Assembly: GCF_001468035.1 (NCBI RefSeq)
Contig: NZ_LNZA01000001.1
Coordinates: forward strand, 1,803,313-1,867,312
From: Legionella tucsonensis
GTDB taxonomy: Bacteria > Pseudomonadota > Gammaproteobacteria > Legionellales > Legionellaceae
Length of the DNA: 64,000 bases
Direction of reading: 5' to 3'
The position numbers and the translations under genes are program-made. Positions 45,850 through 55,626 of this stretch are shown in pieces; position 1 is the first letter of the stretch, and each line of letters begins with the position of its first letter. The notes under the pieces were generated by a model. It searched no databases, was not told where the DNA came from, and worked only from the letters and a program-made list of their open reading frames with translations.

Positions 45850-46219
45850 TACACTTAAAAAAATAACTTACATGTATTATATATAATCAATGTTAAGGGA
45901 ACATTAATGTGTGTAGCGACAATTAAAACGACGAATTGCCTCAAATTACGTGAATTTTCAGTAGAGCAACAATAAACGAACTGTTATGTAACCTATTGAT
46001 TTTCTGTTGTTAAGATTTTCTATCATCTTGGTCATACCACTTACTATTAGCAAGGATAAGCTCTTTTAAAAATTCTTCCGTTTTGTGCATTTCATTTATG
46101 AAGCCTATTTGAAAATTTCTCTAAAAATCACCTAAGGTATAGTGAATCTTATGTAAATTCTATGGAACTATATTGTTCTAAATTTCAACACTGCAAAGCA
46201 ATGTATATTGCGCCCTTGG
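45850..46219. other. Intergenic stretch, nothing recognised
   Basis: No coding frame, hairpin with T-run or repeat was found between the hypothetical gene on the minus strand and the start of the intron-like RNA sequence. The composition is AT-rich with several in-frame stops on both strands. Confidence 0.4.
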
Positions 46220-46860
46220 GTGCGACTCGATGGGTCGTCTATGTGATTGTACGGGTAGTCAAATTACGGAATGCATTTATTGGTTTCGTTACGGGACTAT
46301 TAGAGTACCTATGATTCCGTTCATAGTAGCCTAGTTCGACGTGCGTTATTGGTAACGATGGCGTGCGAAACTCGAATGACAATGCACTGAAGTTTACTCA
46401 TGTAAACGTCGTGGATTTGCTGATAAGTAAACACGAATCTGGAAGCTTCATCCGGAATAAGGCTAGTCTAATGGGTATGGTTAATGTAAGTGAACTGCTG
46501 ATAAACATCGAAAGCAATGATGAGCTAAAGAAGCTGCTAAGCTCAAGCCAAAATGGCATGCATGGGACAATCCAGGTCTGAGGTTGGATTGCACGGACAA
46601 ACAACATGCGCGGTGAAGAGGCGGAACCTAACCCCATTTTGTCATGTAGACGGAACGAGGTAAACCCGATTCAGTGCCTTAGCAATTTTAAGTAAGGCAG
46701 GTTAACCGCAAGGAAAACTGATGCTGAAGCGGGCAGAAGATAGACTAAAAAGCAAAAGCTCTTCTGTAATGGAAAAGATAGGAACGACTGTTTCTATGGT
46801 GAAAGCCAGCCCACTTGGTCTTGGTCAACATTGCGAGAGACTAGCAGAATTTCTTTTAGA
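46220..46860 (+). mobile_element. 5' part of a group II intron, without its reverse transcriptase
   Basis: The segment opens with GTGCGAC at 46220, matching the GUGYG start of group II introns. It is markedly richer in G and C than its surroundings and shows the style of domain I-III RNA: GGTAACGATGGCGTGCGAAAC, CATGCGCGGTGAAGAGGCGG, and AACCGCAAGGAAAACTGATG near 46705. An AGAAGA/TCTTCT helix lies near 46736-46764. No intron-encoded reverse transcriptase and no convincing domain V hairpin follow before 46929, so only the 5' portion survives. Two short open frames inside (46363-46581 and 46721-46912) are treated as chance. The 3' limit is approximate. Confidence 0.6.
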
Positions 46861-46928
46861 GGAACGTTTTTTATATTTTAACTTATTCTTATTTTTCGAA
46901 AACAAACTATAACCCTCGCCAGTATTGG

Positions 46929-46972
46929 TGCCGCTGAGAAGAATCGAACTCCCGACCTTTTGATTACGAAAC
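46929..46972 (-). repeat. Attachment site, left copy: 3' part of tRNA-Thr(CGT)
   Basis: Read on the minus strand this is the second half of a tRNA: anticodon loop TTCGTAA, variable loop, T arm with TTCGATT and acceptor strand CAGCGGCA. The CCA end is encoded just outside, at 46926-46928. The 5' half of the tRNA is absent, so it is not a functional gene. An exact second copy lies at 60941-60984. Such tRNA-end repeats are typical targets of P4-type integrases. Confidence 0.8.
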
Positions 46973-47031
46973 AAATTTTTATTGATATCAACTAGTATTA
47001 AAAAAACTCAAAACACCCCATAAATCCTTGC

Positions 47032-47059
47032 CTGATAATAACTTTATCGTTATTATCAG
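47032..47059. promoter_or_regulatory. Perfect 11-bp inverted repeat upstream of the first integrase
   Basis: CTGATAATAAC (47032-47042) and GTTATTATCAG (47049-47059) flank a 6-base centre, 85 bases before the integrase start. It could be a binding site for the integrase, an excisionase or the island repressor. It is not a terminator, since no T-run follows. Confidence 0.5.
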
Positions 47060-47098
47060 TATCAAAGAGTTATCATTATTTTCATGTAAGAACAGCAA

Positions 47099-47122
47099 AA
47101 AGTACCCACTAAAGTACCCATT
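47099..47122 (+). repeat. 12-bp tandem repeat, putative integrase arm site (left)
   Basis: AAAGTACCCACT and AAAGTACCCATT stand side by side between the left attachment copy and the integrase gene. The same arrangement is found inside the right end of the island at 60869-60892, which suggests arm-type binding sites of the island integrase. Confidence 0.6.
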
Positions 47123-47143
47123 GAATATTAATTAGGACTATCC

Positions 47144-48373
47144 ATGATTAACTTTACAGACACCTTTATTAAGAGACTAAAACCTCAAGAGAAAAGAGTT
47201 GAAAAATTTGAAGGTGGAGGATTTGGTATTTTAATTTATCCAGCCGGAACAAAAAGCTGGATCTATCGATATAAGATCAATAATAAGAAAGATTATATTA
47301 TCTTTGGCCATTATCCTAATATGGGACTCGCTGAAGCCAGAAAACGCTTTGGTGAGTTAAGAGAAATACGCCGCACTGGAACTAATCCAAAACTACTTAT
47401 AGAGCAGGAACTAAATAGAGAAAAGTATACCGTCGCAAAGCTTGTAACGTCCTGGTATGAGAATTATGTTGAAAAAAACCGTAAGCAGCCACTCCAAATT
47501 AAATATCAAATTGAGGCCGATATCATTCCCCTTCTTGGCGATTTAGAATTGGAAAAAATACAACCATTAGACATTTCAATGGCTTTGGATATTATCGTTA
47601 AGCGTGGAGCCCCTATTCTTGCCAATCGGATCTTGAGTACATTAAAGCAGTTATTTAATTACGCTGTAAGCAGAGGTAGAATGCAACAAAATCCTGCTAC
47701 CCATATACGTGCGCGTGATATCGGTGGGCCTGAAAAACCTCGTGAACGTTATCTAACCCTTGATGAAATTAACATGATTTGGCATTTTTTGAACAGCGAT
47801 TTATGCCATATGTCTTTGCAAACAAAAAATGCGATCAAAATAATAATCCTTACTGGAGTTAGAACTGCAGAAATTCGACTAGCAGAGTGGAAAAATATTG
47901 ATTTTGAAAATTCACTATGGACAATTCCTCCCGAACATACCAAAGGTGCAATAACAGTTAAAATTCATTTAACAAATTTAACTAAATCAATATTTGAAGA
48001 ATTGAAAAGTGTGACTACCTCATCTTTTGTCTTACCTGGTTTGATTGAAGATCAACCTCTTGATAAGCATGCCCTTCCTAGAGCAATCAGAAGAATTCAA
48101 ACGCGAGTAGGGATACCTGAGTGGACTGCTCATGATCTACGTCGTACTTTTGCCACACAATTGGGTGAATCTTTACATGTAGATCCTGTTGTTATTGAAA
48201 AATGTTTAGGACATAAGATGCCTAAAATTATGGCAACCTATAACAAAAATGAAATGCTACCTCAGAGAAAAGAAGCTCTTGAGAAATGGGCAATATGCAT
48301 TCAAGAATGTATTGGATATAATTCAGAAATCACAGCCGCTTTACAAAACTGTGATCAAGAATGTATAATTTAG
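47144..48373 (+). CDS. P4-type tyrosine integrase of the defence island
   Basis: The 409-residue protein has the N-terminal DUF4102-like arm-binding domain typical of P4-family integrases (FTDTFIKRLKPQEKRVEKFEGGG, then GHYPNMGLAEARKRF). The catalytic domain has the full set Arg240 (GVRTAEIR), His330 and Arg333 (HDLRRTFATQLGE), His357 (LGHKM) and Tyr366 (MATYNKNE). It lies about 170 bases inside the left attachment copy and ends at a strong terminator. It is closely similar to the second integrase at 61151-62323 in its catalytic half. It should insert and, with a directionality factor, excise the island. Confidence 0.94.
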   Translation: MINFTDTFIKRLKPQEKRVEKFEGGGFGILIYPAGTKSWIYRYKINNKKDYIIFGHYPNMGLAEARKRFGELREIRRTGTNPKLLIEQELNREKYTVAKLVTSWYENYVEKNRKQPLQIKYQIEADIIPLLGDLELEKIQPLDISMALDIIVKRGAPILANRILSTLKQLFNYAVSRGRMQQNPATHIRARDIGGPEKPRERYLTLDEINMIWHFLNSDLCHMSLQTKNAIKIIILTGVRTAEIRLAEWKNIDFENSLWTIPPEHTKGAITVKIHLTNLTKSIFEELKSVTTSSFVLPGLIEDQPLDKHALPRAIRRIQTRVGIPEWTAHDLRRTFATQLGESLHVDPVVIEKCLGHKMPKIMATYNKNEMLPQRKEALEKWAICIQECIGYNSEITAALQNCDQECII

Positions 48374-48380
48374 ATAACAT

Positions 48381-48433
48381 AACCGCCACGCCTAGAGAGT
48401 TTCGGCTCTTGCGTAACCTTGGCGGTTTTTTTA
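48381..48433 (+). terminator. Intrinsic terminator after the first integrase
   Basis: AACCGCCA (48381-48388) pairs with TTGGCGGTT (48419-48427), with an inner region AGAGAGTTTCGGCTCTTG that can form a second stem, followed by seven T residues. It ends two bases before the Abi gene start, so it insulates integrase transcription from the cargo. Confidence 0.85.
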
Positions 48434-48434
48434 T

Positions 48435-49370
48435 ATGTGCGCTATGACCAATAAAACAAAAATAAAATACCTCAAGCCCGCCCTTAGTTTCCAGGAACAA
48501 CTGAAACAATTAAAAGATCGTGGACTGATCGTCAATAATGAAGAAGAAGCCTTAATAATTTTATCCAATATTAGTTACTACCGCTTGAGTGCGTATTGGA
48601 TACCTTTCAAGAAAAGAGATAAACAAGGAAACCTCCTTAATCAGTTTCAAGATAATATTTTCTTTGAAAACATTATCGAGCTATACGAGTTTGATAGGAA
48701 GTTAAGGCTTCATATTATGGATGCCTTAGAACGCATCGAAATATCGATAAGAACACATATCACCTACCATCTGGCCCATCATTATGGTGCATTTGCTCTA
48801 GAGAAAAGCGAAAATTTTCATAACAAGTTTGAACATAAAACTTGGCTTTTACAGATACAAAACGAAATCATTCGCTCCAAAGAACCCTTTATAGAACATT
48901 TTATGGATAAATATGAAGGCTTCCCTACCCTTCCCGTTTGGATGGCAACCGAAGTTACGTCTTTCGGCTCACTTTCATTTTTATATAAAGGCTTAAAAAA
49001 TGAAGATAAACGAGTAATTGCTGAAACCCAATATAATTTGCATCCCAAAACATTGGCTAATTTCCTGCATTTTCTAACTTACGTCCGAAATATATGCGCA
49101 CACCACGGTAGACTTTGGAATAAAGAACTTGCAATTAGGCCAAAATTGGATGGACTTGATCAAGCATGGCTTCCACCCATAACCCCAAGAAGTGATCGTT
49201 CCTTTTTTATTCTACTTATCCTTAAATACTTATTGAATCATTCTGATAAAACTCAACAGTGGGCAAAATCCTATGAAGAGCTAATTCTTCCAATATTGGC
49301 GAAATATAAATGGAGTGCAAGCTCAATGGGGATACCAAATGATTGGCAAAATCATCCACTGTGGAATTAA
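48435..49370 (+). CDS. Abi_2 family abortive-infection protein (AbiD/AbiF-like)
   Basis: The 311-residue protein has the Abi_2 pattern: KPALSFQEQLKQLKDRGLIVNNEEEAL, then ISYYRLSAYWIPF, EFDRKLRLHIMDALERIEISIRT and, near residue 215, RNICAHHGRLWN. The last motif is R-x4-H, the HEPN-type RNase signature found in this family. Abi_2 proteins halt phage growth by causing cell dormancy or death, probably by cutting RNA. ATGs at 48435 and 48444 are both possible. The first lies directly after the integrase terminator, so the promoter must be within or just before that region. Confidence 0.9.
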   Translation: MCAMTNKTKIKYLKPALSFQEQLKQLKDRGLIVNNEEEALIILSNISYYRLSAYWIPFKKRDKQGNLLNQFQDNIFFENIIELYEFDRKLRLHIMDALERIEISIRTHITYHLAHHYGAFALEKSENFHNKFEHKTWLLQIQNEIIRSKEPFIEHFMDKYEGFPTLPVWMATEVTSFGSLSFLYKGLKNEDKRVIAETQYNLHPKTLANFLHFLTYVRNICAHHGRLWNKELAIRPKLDGLDQAWLPPITPRSDRSFFILLILKYLLNHSDKTQQWAKSYEELILPILAKYKWSASSMGIPNDWQNHPLWN

Positions 49371-49611
49371 TGAATAATTTTTTTCACACAAAGGATAATT
49401 TTAAATCCAAATGAGCAACTTATGCATTTCGTATAGATGGAATTAAATGTATCATTGATGTAATATTGCGCACTCGATCAAATTTAGATCAAAACACTCT
49501 TAACTCCTAAAAATACAGATATGGAATTGTGAGACAAGAATTTCTATGGGTTTGATGTTGTGTAATCAACATCCAAGATAAAACAAATGAGCTAAAGGTT
49601 TGAGGTCATTA

Positions 49612-52600
49612 ATGCAAAATTACTCCAATGCGGATGTCGATGAGTCTATTCAACAAGTAACTACTCCTAGAACTATAGAACATGAACGCTTTTTATCTCT
49701 TATTGAATTTGCTCAGCAATCTGCTCGTTTAAAACTTAACCCAATCAAAGATGTCAGTAAGCATGGAATATTTCAACGTTTTGAGCATGAATTAATTGCT
49801 TTACCAGGAGTGCATTTCTACACGAGTGAAGACGATCAAGATGAAGTATGGTTACGAATTGAAAGATTAACCGAAACATCACCACCAATACCGGAAGATG
49901 ATCGATTAATCGTATGGTTAGATATATCAAATAAAGCTGAAACAGAACCTCAGTTAAAAAAAGCTGTTGGGTCAGATAAAATTTATGATTCTATCGATCC
50001 TGTTACTGAGAACTCACAAAAACAACAGAATATAATTCTTTTATCTGAATATGAAAATCGCGATACTATAGAAACTCTTTTTCAAAATTACATTAATAAT
50101 CAATGGACTATTTGGTCAACCGAAGAAAAAAAACGTAGACTTACAATCAAATTATATTCTGAGCTTTTTACACTGAAACAACAACTTGAAGGAGCAATTA
50201 CCGATACACAAATTGAATTAGTGTGGGGAATTGGACTTGGTATATGGAAAAGAACAGAATTCAATATTAGATATCCTCTAATTACTCAATCGGCTGAAAT
50301 TTCATTAAATCAAAAAGATATGGCCATTGAAATTCGTCCAAGGCGATCTGTCGAGCCAGTTTTTGAAATTGATGTGTATATGTCTATAGATAATCTAGGG
50401 GTAACTGACTTTCAGAAAGCATACAATGATATGATTTCACAGCAATCTCAAGACTTGTCACCATTTGAACGACTTTCATATGAACCACAGTTACAATTGG
50501 CAGTTACACATTTGGATTCTAAAGGTGTTTATTGGCCGAACCAAACCAAAGAGGATGATCGCAAACTACCCGAGGCTAGTGAAGAATTAAAAGTTACTGA
50601 TACATGGATTTTATTTGCCAGACCTCGTAGTAAGAGTCTTTATATTCAAGACTTGGAAAATTTCAAAAAACAATTTAAAGATGAAACGAACCCCGAAATA
50701 ACAAGCATTATCAAAGAAATTATCACAGAGCCTTTAAATGAGCATCGAGAGATAAAGCTTACTAACTTTCGAGGCTTATCAAGCATCAGTTATTCCTCAA
50801 ACTCAGAAAGTACGGATGTTACAGAATTATTTTTTCCTCTTCCTTTTAATGAAGAACAAGTAAAAATCGTTCAAAAACTAGAACATTCAAATGGAGTTGT
50901 TGTGCAAGGTCCTCCGGGTACAGGCAAGACACATACTATTGCAAATATTATTGCTCATTATATGGCGAATGGTAAACGTGTACTTGTTACATCGATGAAA
51001 GAACCAGCCCTATCTGTATTAAAAGAAAAATTACCTCCCTCAATCCAACCTCTTGCTATTTCGCTCTTAACTAATGAACAAGAAGGAATGAAACAGTTTG
51101 AATTTGCGATTTCTAAAATTGCTCAAGAGCTACAGACTATTAATCGTGTTGAATTAGAAAGTGAAATTCGAAATGACGAGCTATTTATTGATAAACTTCA
51201 TGCTCAATTAGCATGGGTTGATCGATCAATTTCAAATTGGGCTATAAATAATATTCAGTCTATCTATATGGATGGTCAAGAGATTCGCCCTGAACAAGCT
51301 GCCCAAGAAATAGCTGAAGCAGATGGAGAATTTAATTGGCTTGACGATTTAATTACCATAGGAGATGAAAATAAACCAAGGTTCGATAATACTGACATAG
51401 TTCACTTGAGAGAAGCCCGGCGTAAATTACAAACAGATCTTATTTATCTTAATAAATCATTACCTAATCTTGAACAAATTCCGAAACTTAATACCATTTT
51501 AAATTTACATACCAAATTATTAAAAAATAAGACGCTGAAAGAAGAGGTTTTATCTGACAACTCTCTTCAGTTTGTAGACATATCATCAGATATTTCAGTA
51601 ATTGAATCCGTTCTGCAGTGCATTTATGAGTTGCAAAACCTAAGAAAGCAGATTGAAGCTGCAAATAAATCTTGGGTTAAATCATTAGCCCTTTCTTTGA
51701 AAAGTACAGATACAGCTCAAATAATAGATATTATCGAAAAAATTTCTGCTGACGTTAATGAATTACATATTGAAAAAAATTCTTTTTTAGAAAAACCTCT
51801 TTCAATACCCAAAGATCTTCAATTAACCGAGGATGTTATCCAAGCAATTGCCAATAAAAGCCAAGATAAGCAACCGTTTGGTATAAGTGGGATACTAACA
51901 AAACGATCATTAATTAAAAAAATTGATGAGATTTTCATTTTAAATAAACCAGCCAAAACCAAAGAAGAATGGCTATATATATACCGTTATGTTTTATTTT
52001 GTAACCGAACTAATGAGCTGATTTTGAGATGGAATTCGGTTGTTACAGGAATGTCAATCTTCACATTAGTTAGCGAAGAGCAAGCTAACTCATTAAAACT
52101 GATAAAAGAAGATCTAGATATTTATTTTGCAATTAAAAAGAGTAAGGAGCTTGAATCAGAGATTTTAGAACAGTCAGCTTCATTATTACAAAACAACTTA
52201 TATGATGATCTTTTTGAAAATGATCATCGCTTGCTTGAGTTAGTAGATTTTTTTGAAAAAAATATAAATTACTATCACTCATCGAAAGCATGGTCCGATA
52301 GAGAAAATATCCTCAACAGTACATTGGGCTTTGATGGTCCAATTTCAGATACAATCAGAACCTTTCTTTCTGAAACATTGGGTGATCCATCGCTTAACGA
52401 TATTGAACTACAAAACCAATGGACAAGTTTGATTGAAGAATTACGACGTATTCAAAATCTTAAACCGGCTTTTGATGACGTACAATCCATAACTGATTTA
52501 ATATCCCAATCTGGCGCTACTCAATGGGCACGAAAACTCAAGGAAAATCCATTAGAGGGTACAATAGATCATTTACTTCCTGATGATTGGCAACAAGCTT

Positions 52601-54222
52601 GGCACCTTCGCCGTTTAGCAAATTACTTTCATTCAATTAATCACTTTGATGAGTTTAAAAAGTTAACATCTCAAAGACATGAGATTGAACGGGAATTAGC
52701 AAAAACCTATCAAGATACTGTGGCTAAACGTACATGGTTAAAATTATCCAAGAATGCAACACCAGACATTAGAGCTGCTTTACAGGCATTTCAATCGGCA
52801 ATTTCAAAAATAGGAAAAGGCACAGGTAAAAGAGCAATTCGTTATCGACGTGATGCTAAAAATGCAGCAGCACTAACCAATAAAGCAATACCTTGCTGGA
52901 TAATGCCTCATTATAGAATTTCTGAATCATTACCTCCTGAACTTGGATGTTTTGATCTCGTTATTATTGACGAAGCCTCCCAATCAGATTTGAGCGCACT
53001 TCCGGCTATTCTTCGTGCAAATAAATTACTTGTTGTTGGTGATGATAAACAAGTTTCACCTGATGGCGTTGGTCTAGAAGAAGAAAAGATAAATAATTTA
53101 ATGGTTCAGTTTTTAACAAATCAAGTTGAAATATATAGACAAGCCATGTCACCTGAGCGATCAATCTATGATTTGTGTAAAGTTGTTTTTGCTGATTCAC
53201 AAGTTATGTTACGTGAGCATTTTCGTTGTGTAACTCCTATTATTGAATATTCAAAACGTGAATTTTACAACCATGAACTCAAACCATTACGATTACCAAC
53301 AAAATCAGAACGGCTAGATCCACCATTAGTAGATATTATTATTGAGGATGGATTTCGTAATAATAAGGAAAATATTGCAGAGGCAAAATTTATTGTTGAT
53401 GAGATAAGTAGAATCTGTGACGACCCAAACATGGCAAACAGGACAATTGGTGTAGTTTCGTTGTTAGGTAATGAACAAGCACGAAAAATTTGGGAACTAA
53501 TTCAACAAAAGATCTCACCCGATAAAATAACAAATCACCAAATCACTTGTGGGGATGCTCTCACCTTCCAAGGTAAAGAACGAAATATTATGTTTTTATC
53601 AATGGTTGCTACCCGGGAAAACGTTAAAGCCGATACGCGTGACTCATATGCTCAACGATTTAATGTAGCTGCCTCTAGAGCTCGTGATCGAATGTATTTG
53701 GTGCGAAGTGTTGAACTCCAGGATTTAAGTACCGTGGATCGTTTACGGCGTGGTTTGATTGAGCATTTTAATTCGCCTTTTGCTCAGGATGAAATAAAAG
53801 TAAAAAATCTTCGTGAACTCTGTGAGTCGGGTTTCGAAATGGAAATCTATGATTTACTCGTTGAACGTGGTTATCGAGTTATACCACAAGTGAAAGTCGG
53901 AAATTACCGATTGGACATGGTAGTAGAAGGTCATAATGACACCCGATTAGCAATCGAGTGTGATGGGGATCGGTACCATGATGCGTCGAAGTGGGAAGAC
54001 GATATGAATCGGCAAAGAATCCTTGAACGTGCTGGATGGAAATTTTGGAGATGTTTTGCCTCTACATTTGTTTTGAATAAAAAGTCTATTGTGCAAGATC
54101 TAATTCGTTCATTAACCGAACTCGGTATTGAACCTATTGGAAGTGATGGAGTGATTAATAGTATCCATTGTGAGCAACGTCGCATTAAAGCACTAGCACA
54201 AATGGAAACAGCAGAGGAATAA
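49612..54222 (+). CDS. Upf1-like SF1 helicase fused to a PD-(D/E)xK nuclease, candidate defence protein
   Basis: The ATG at 49612 has GAGG six bases upstream. A TTG at 49600 is less likely. The 1536-residue protein (numbered here from 49600) has an N-terminal region of about 390 residues without a recognised domain. A helicase core follows, with Walker A QGPPGTGKTHT (near 437), a long helical insert to about 1100, Walker B VIIDEASQSD (near 1124), GDDKQVSP, and the helicase-2 motifs TFQGKERNIMFLS and FNVAASRARDRMYLV. The last 110 residues are a restriction-nuclease-like domain with YRLDMVVEG and LAIECDGDRYH plus a final KFWRCFAST segment. The plan matches large phage-defence helicase-nucleases, but no named system is claimed. 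It is the biggest gene of the island. Confidence 0.82.
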   Translation: MQNYSNADVDESIQQVTTPRTIEHERFLSLIEFAQQSARLKLNPIKDVSKHGIFQRFEHELIALPGVHFYTSEDDQDEVWLRIERLTETSPPIPEDDRLIVWLDISNKAETEPQLKKAVGSDKIYDSIDPVTENSQKQQNIILLSEYENRDTIETLFQNYINNQWTIWSTEEKKRRLTIKLYSELFTLKQQLEGAITDTQIELVWGIGLGIWKRTEFNIRYPLITQSAEISLNQKDMAIEIRPRRSVEPVFEIDVYMSIDNLGVTDFQKAYNDMISQQSQDLSPFERLSYEPQLQLAVTHLDSKGVYWPNQTKEDDRKLPEASEELKVTDTWILFARPRSKSLYIQDLENFKKQFKDETNPEITSIIKEIITEPLNEHREIKLTNFRGLSSISYSSNSESTDVTELFFPLPFNEEQVKIVQKLEHSNGVVVQGPPGTGKTHTIANIIAHYMANGKRVLVTSMKEPALSVLKEKLPPSIQPLAISLLTNEQEGMKQFEFAISKIAQELQTINRVELESEIRNDELFIDKLHAQLAWVDRSISNWAINNIQSIYMDGQEIRPEQAAQEIAEADGEFNWLDDLITIGDENKPRFDNTDIVHLREARRKLQTDLIYLNKSLPNLEQIPKLNTILNLHTKLLKNKTLKEEVLSDNSLQFVDISSDISVIESVLQCIYELQNLRKQIEAANKSWVKSLALSLKSTDTAQIIDIIEKISADVNELHIEKNSFLEKPLSIPKDLQLTEDVIQAIANKSQDKQPFGISGILTKRSLIKKIDEIFILNKPAKTKEEWLYIYRYVLFCNRTNELILRWNSVVTGMSIFTLVSEEQANSLKLIKEDLDIYFAIKKSKELESEILEQSASLLQNNLYDDLFENDHRLLELVDFFEKNINYYHSSKAWSDRENILNSTLGFDGPISDTIRTFLSETLGDPSLNDIELQNQWTSLIEELRRIQNLKPAFDDVQSITDLISQSGATQWARKLKENPLEGTIDHLLPDDWQQAWHLRRLANYFHSINHFDEFKKLTSQRHEIERELAKTYQDTVAKRTWLKLSKNATPDIRAALQAFQSAISKIGKGTGKRAIRYRRDAKNAAALTNKAIPCWIMPHYRISESLPPELGCFDLVIIDEASQSDLSALPAILRANKLLVVGDDKQVSPDGVGLEEEKINNLMVQFLTNQVEIYRQAMSPERSIYDLCKVVFADSQVMLREHFRCVTPIIEYSKREFYNHELKPLRLPTKSERLDPPLVDIIIEDGFRNNKENIAEAKFIVDEISRICDDPNMANRTIGVVSLLGNEQARKIWELIQQKISPDKITNHQITCGDALTFQGKERNIMFLSMVATRENVKADTRDSYAQRFNVAASRARDRMYLVRSVELQDLSTVDRLRRGLIEHFNSPFAQDEIKVKNLRELCESGFEMEIYDLLVERGYRVIPQVKVGNYRLDMVVEGHNDTRLAIECDGDRYHDASKWEDDMNRQRILERAGWKFWRCFASTFVLNKKSIVQDLIRSLTELGIEPIGSDGVINSIHCEQRRIKALAQMETAEE

Positions 54223-54303
54223 AGGAGCAGTGTAGTCTCGGTGAATGGGTTTGATGAGTATGAGTGCATTTGTTCATAGACCATAGAAAGTTGAAATAGT
54301 AAA

Positions 54304-54504
54304 TTAATTATTTAAATAAAGATTTTGATGTATCCATTGCTCAATAACATCATAGTGCCAAGATAGTACGCTATTATTCAACTTCACAGGCTTAGGGAAT
54401 TTTCCAGTCACCCACCATCTCCGTAACGTAAGTCGGTTTCGACCAATAATTTGCTCAACATCCTTGATAAATAATATTTGCTGTTTAAATTGATGCCCTC
54501 TCAT
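54304..54504 (-). CDS. AlpA-like helix-turn-helix regulator
   Basis: From ATG 54504 (AGGAG five bases upstream) the 66-residue protein has FIKDVEQIIGRNRLTLRRWW followed by GKFPKPVKLNNSVLSWHYDVIEQWI. This is the MerR-like winged helix of AlpA proteins, with the usual W and FPKP signature. AlpA proteins control integrase or excision genes in P4-like islands. An upstream extension to 54588 is open but lacks support. It is the only minus-strand regulator within the cargo and is convergent with the helicase-nuclease. Confidence 0.8.
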   Translation of the reverse strand: MRGHQFKQQILFIKDVEQIIGRNRLTLRRWWVTGKFPKPVKLNNSVLSWHYDVIEQWIHQNLYLNN

Positions 54505-55134
54505 GGTTACTCCTGTATACTCACTCAACCCAACATTATGCTCGATTCGAGTATTTATTAAGTCATAACGAGTAGTAACAATCAACAAATGAATGCAATT
54601 ATTTTTGATAAATTGTCAATCACATTCACGCAATTGCATTGCGCCCTAGAAATATTTATATCAGAATTTCTCATACGGATTAAAATTGTCTACCTCAAGG
54701 AAAAAATAAATTTAGAGTACTATACACACACCTTTCGCACGACAAAAACATGCTATTTATCTATATGATTTATAAATAATTTTTCATAAATTTTGCGAAT
54801 TTAAATCAAAAAATGACGGTGAACACATGATGAAGAAAGTGGTGAAAGAATAATCCTTTACCCTACTGCATTAGAGATTGGTTCTTCACCACTCATTCAC
54901 CACCAATTCATCGAAATGCACCAAAATGCATCATAGTTTAATCAGCGTTCACCAGATAGAGGTCTGCGAACTTTGAGAAAAAAATACTCCATGCCATTGG
55001 CTTGACTATTGGCATTACTTGAAGGAAATAACATTGTTTTTGTTAGTTCAGTATCTGCTTTACATGGATTTCAGAACATCTCTTTTGAATTTCCGGCGTT
55101 AATGTATTGAAGATTTTTTTTGAGTAATGAATTG
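54505..55134. other. 630-base non-coding stretch inside the island
   Basis: No credible coding frame was found. The part 54819-54954 contains a cluster of short repeats listed separately. The remainder is AT-rich, with scattered TTTATAAAT-type runs. The placement between two divergently or convergently read units suggests a control or replication region. Confidence 0.4.
54819..54954. repeat. Cluster of TTCACCA / TGGTGAA motifs, possible iterons
   Basis: TGGTGAA occurs at 54840-54846 and TTCACCA at 54885-54891, 54896-54902 and 54948-54954, with a partial GGTGAA at 54819-54824. Two of the copies are 11 bases apart, one helical turn. AAATGCA also repeats between them. Such clustering in non-coding DNA is seen at replication origins or arm sites of integrative elements. 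Confidence 0.45.
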
Positions 55135-55548
55135 TCAAGATTTAGAAGCTGGAAAGCGTTCCATGCAAATGGGATTTCTTCTCAGGATAAAGCAGTCAAA
55201 ATTTTTCGAATTGCAATAATAAATAAATATAATATTATCTTTATGAGGTATGGCGGCTTTTTGAGATTCTCCTATGTCGGCTTTTAATGGCTCAAACTCA
55301 GATAAGCCAGTATTTACAGGGAATTCCTCATGCGGGTTTATGGTGGCTTTCCATGGCGGGTTTATGGCGGCTTTATTTTGGACGGAATAATGCCTTGTCG
55401 CTAATTGGCATTTTAAAATTAAATATATCCCCTCAGACTGAATAGTAATAACATCCACAAGGACTAAACCATATAACGATCTTCGAACCTGATCTCGTGA
55501 AAAAACCTGAGGCTCAACGTATAATTGATAATTCATAATAAAATCCAT
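55135..55548 (-). CDS. Hypothetical island protein, 137 residues
   Basis: The protein begins MDFIMNYQLYVEPQVFSRDQVRRSLYGLVLVDVITIQSEGIYLIL. It continues with a segment repeating KAAINPPWKATINPHEEFP (the underlying bases repeat a GGCGGCTTTA-like unit) and a hydrophobic/basic end. Two start codons (55548 and 55536) are possible. The second half has unusual composition and could be out of frame with a longer ancestor. No family is recognised. It lies divergent from the repressor gene, with the operators in between. Confidence 0.4.
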   Translation of the reverse strand: MDFIMNYQLYVEPQVFSRDQVRRSLYGLVLVDVITIQSEGIYLILKCQLATRHYSVQNKAAINPPWKATINPHEEFPVNTGLSEFEPLKADIGESQKAAIPHKDNIIFIYYCNSKNFDCFILRRNPICMERFPASKS

Positions 55549-55626
55549 TTACTCACTTCGTTCTTTCTTCTTATCGTCATAAAGTTCTGATTGTGTTATC
55601 TTTTAGACGGTGGATTACATAAAAAT

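Noticed and set aside
46363-46912. Two short plus-strand frames of 72 and 63 codons
   Set aside because: Both lie inside the group II intron-like RNA, where structure explains the sequence.
46926-46975. A tRNA-Thr gene
   Set aside because: Only the part from the anticodon loop to the 3' end is present; the D arm and 5' acceptor strand are missing, so it is an attachment site. The same holds at 60941-60984.
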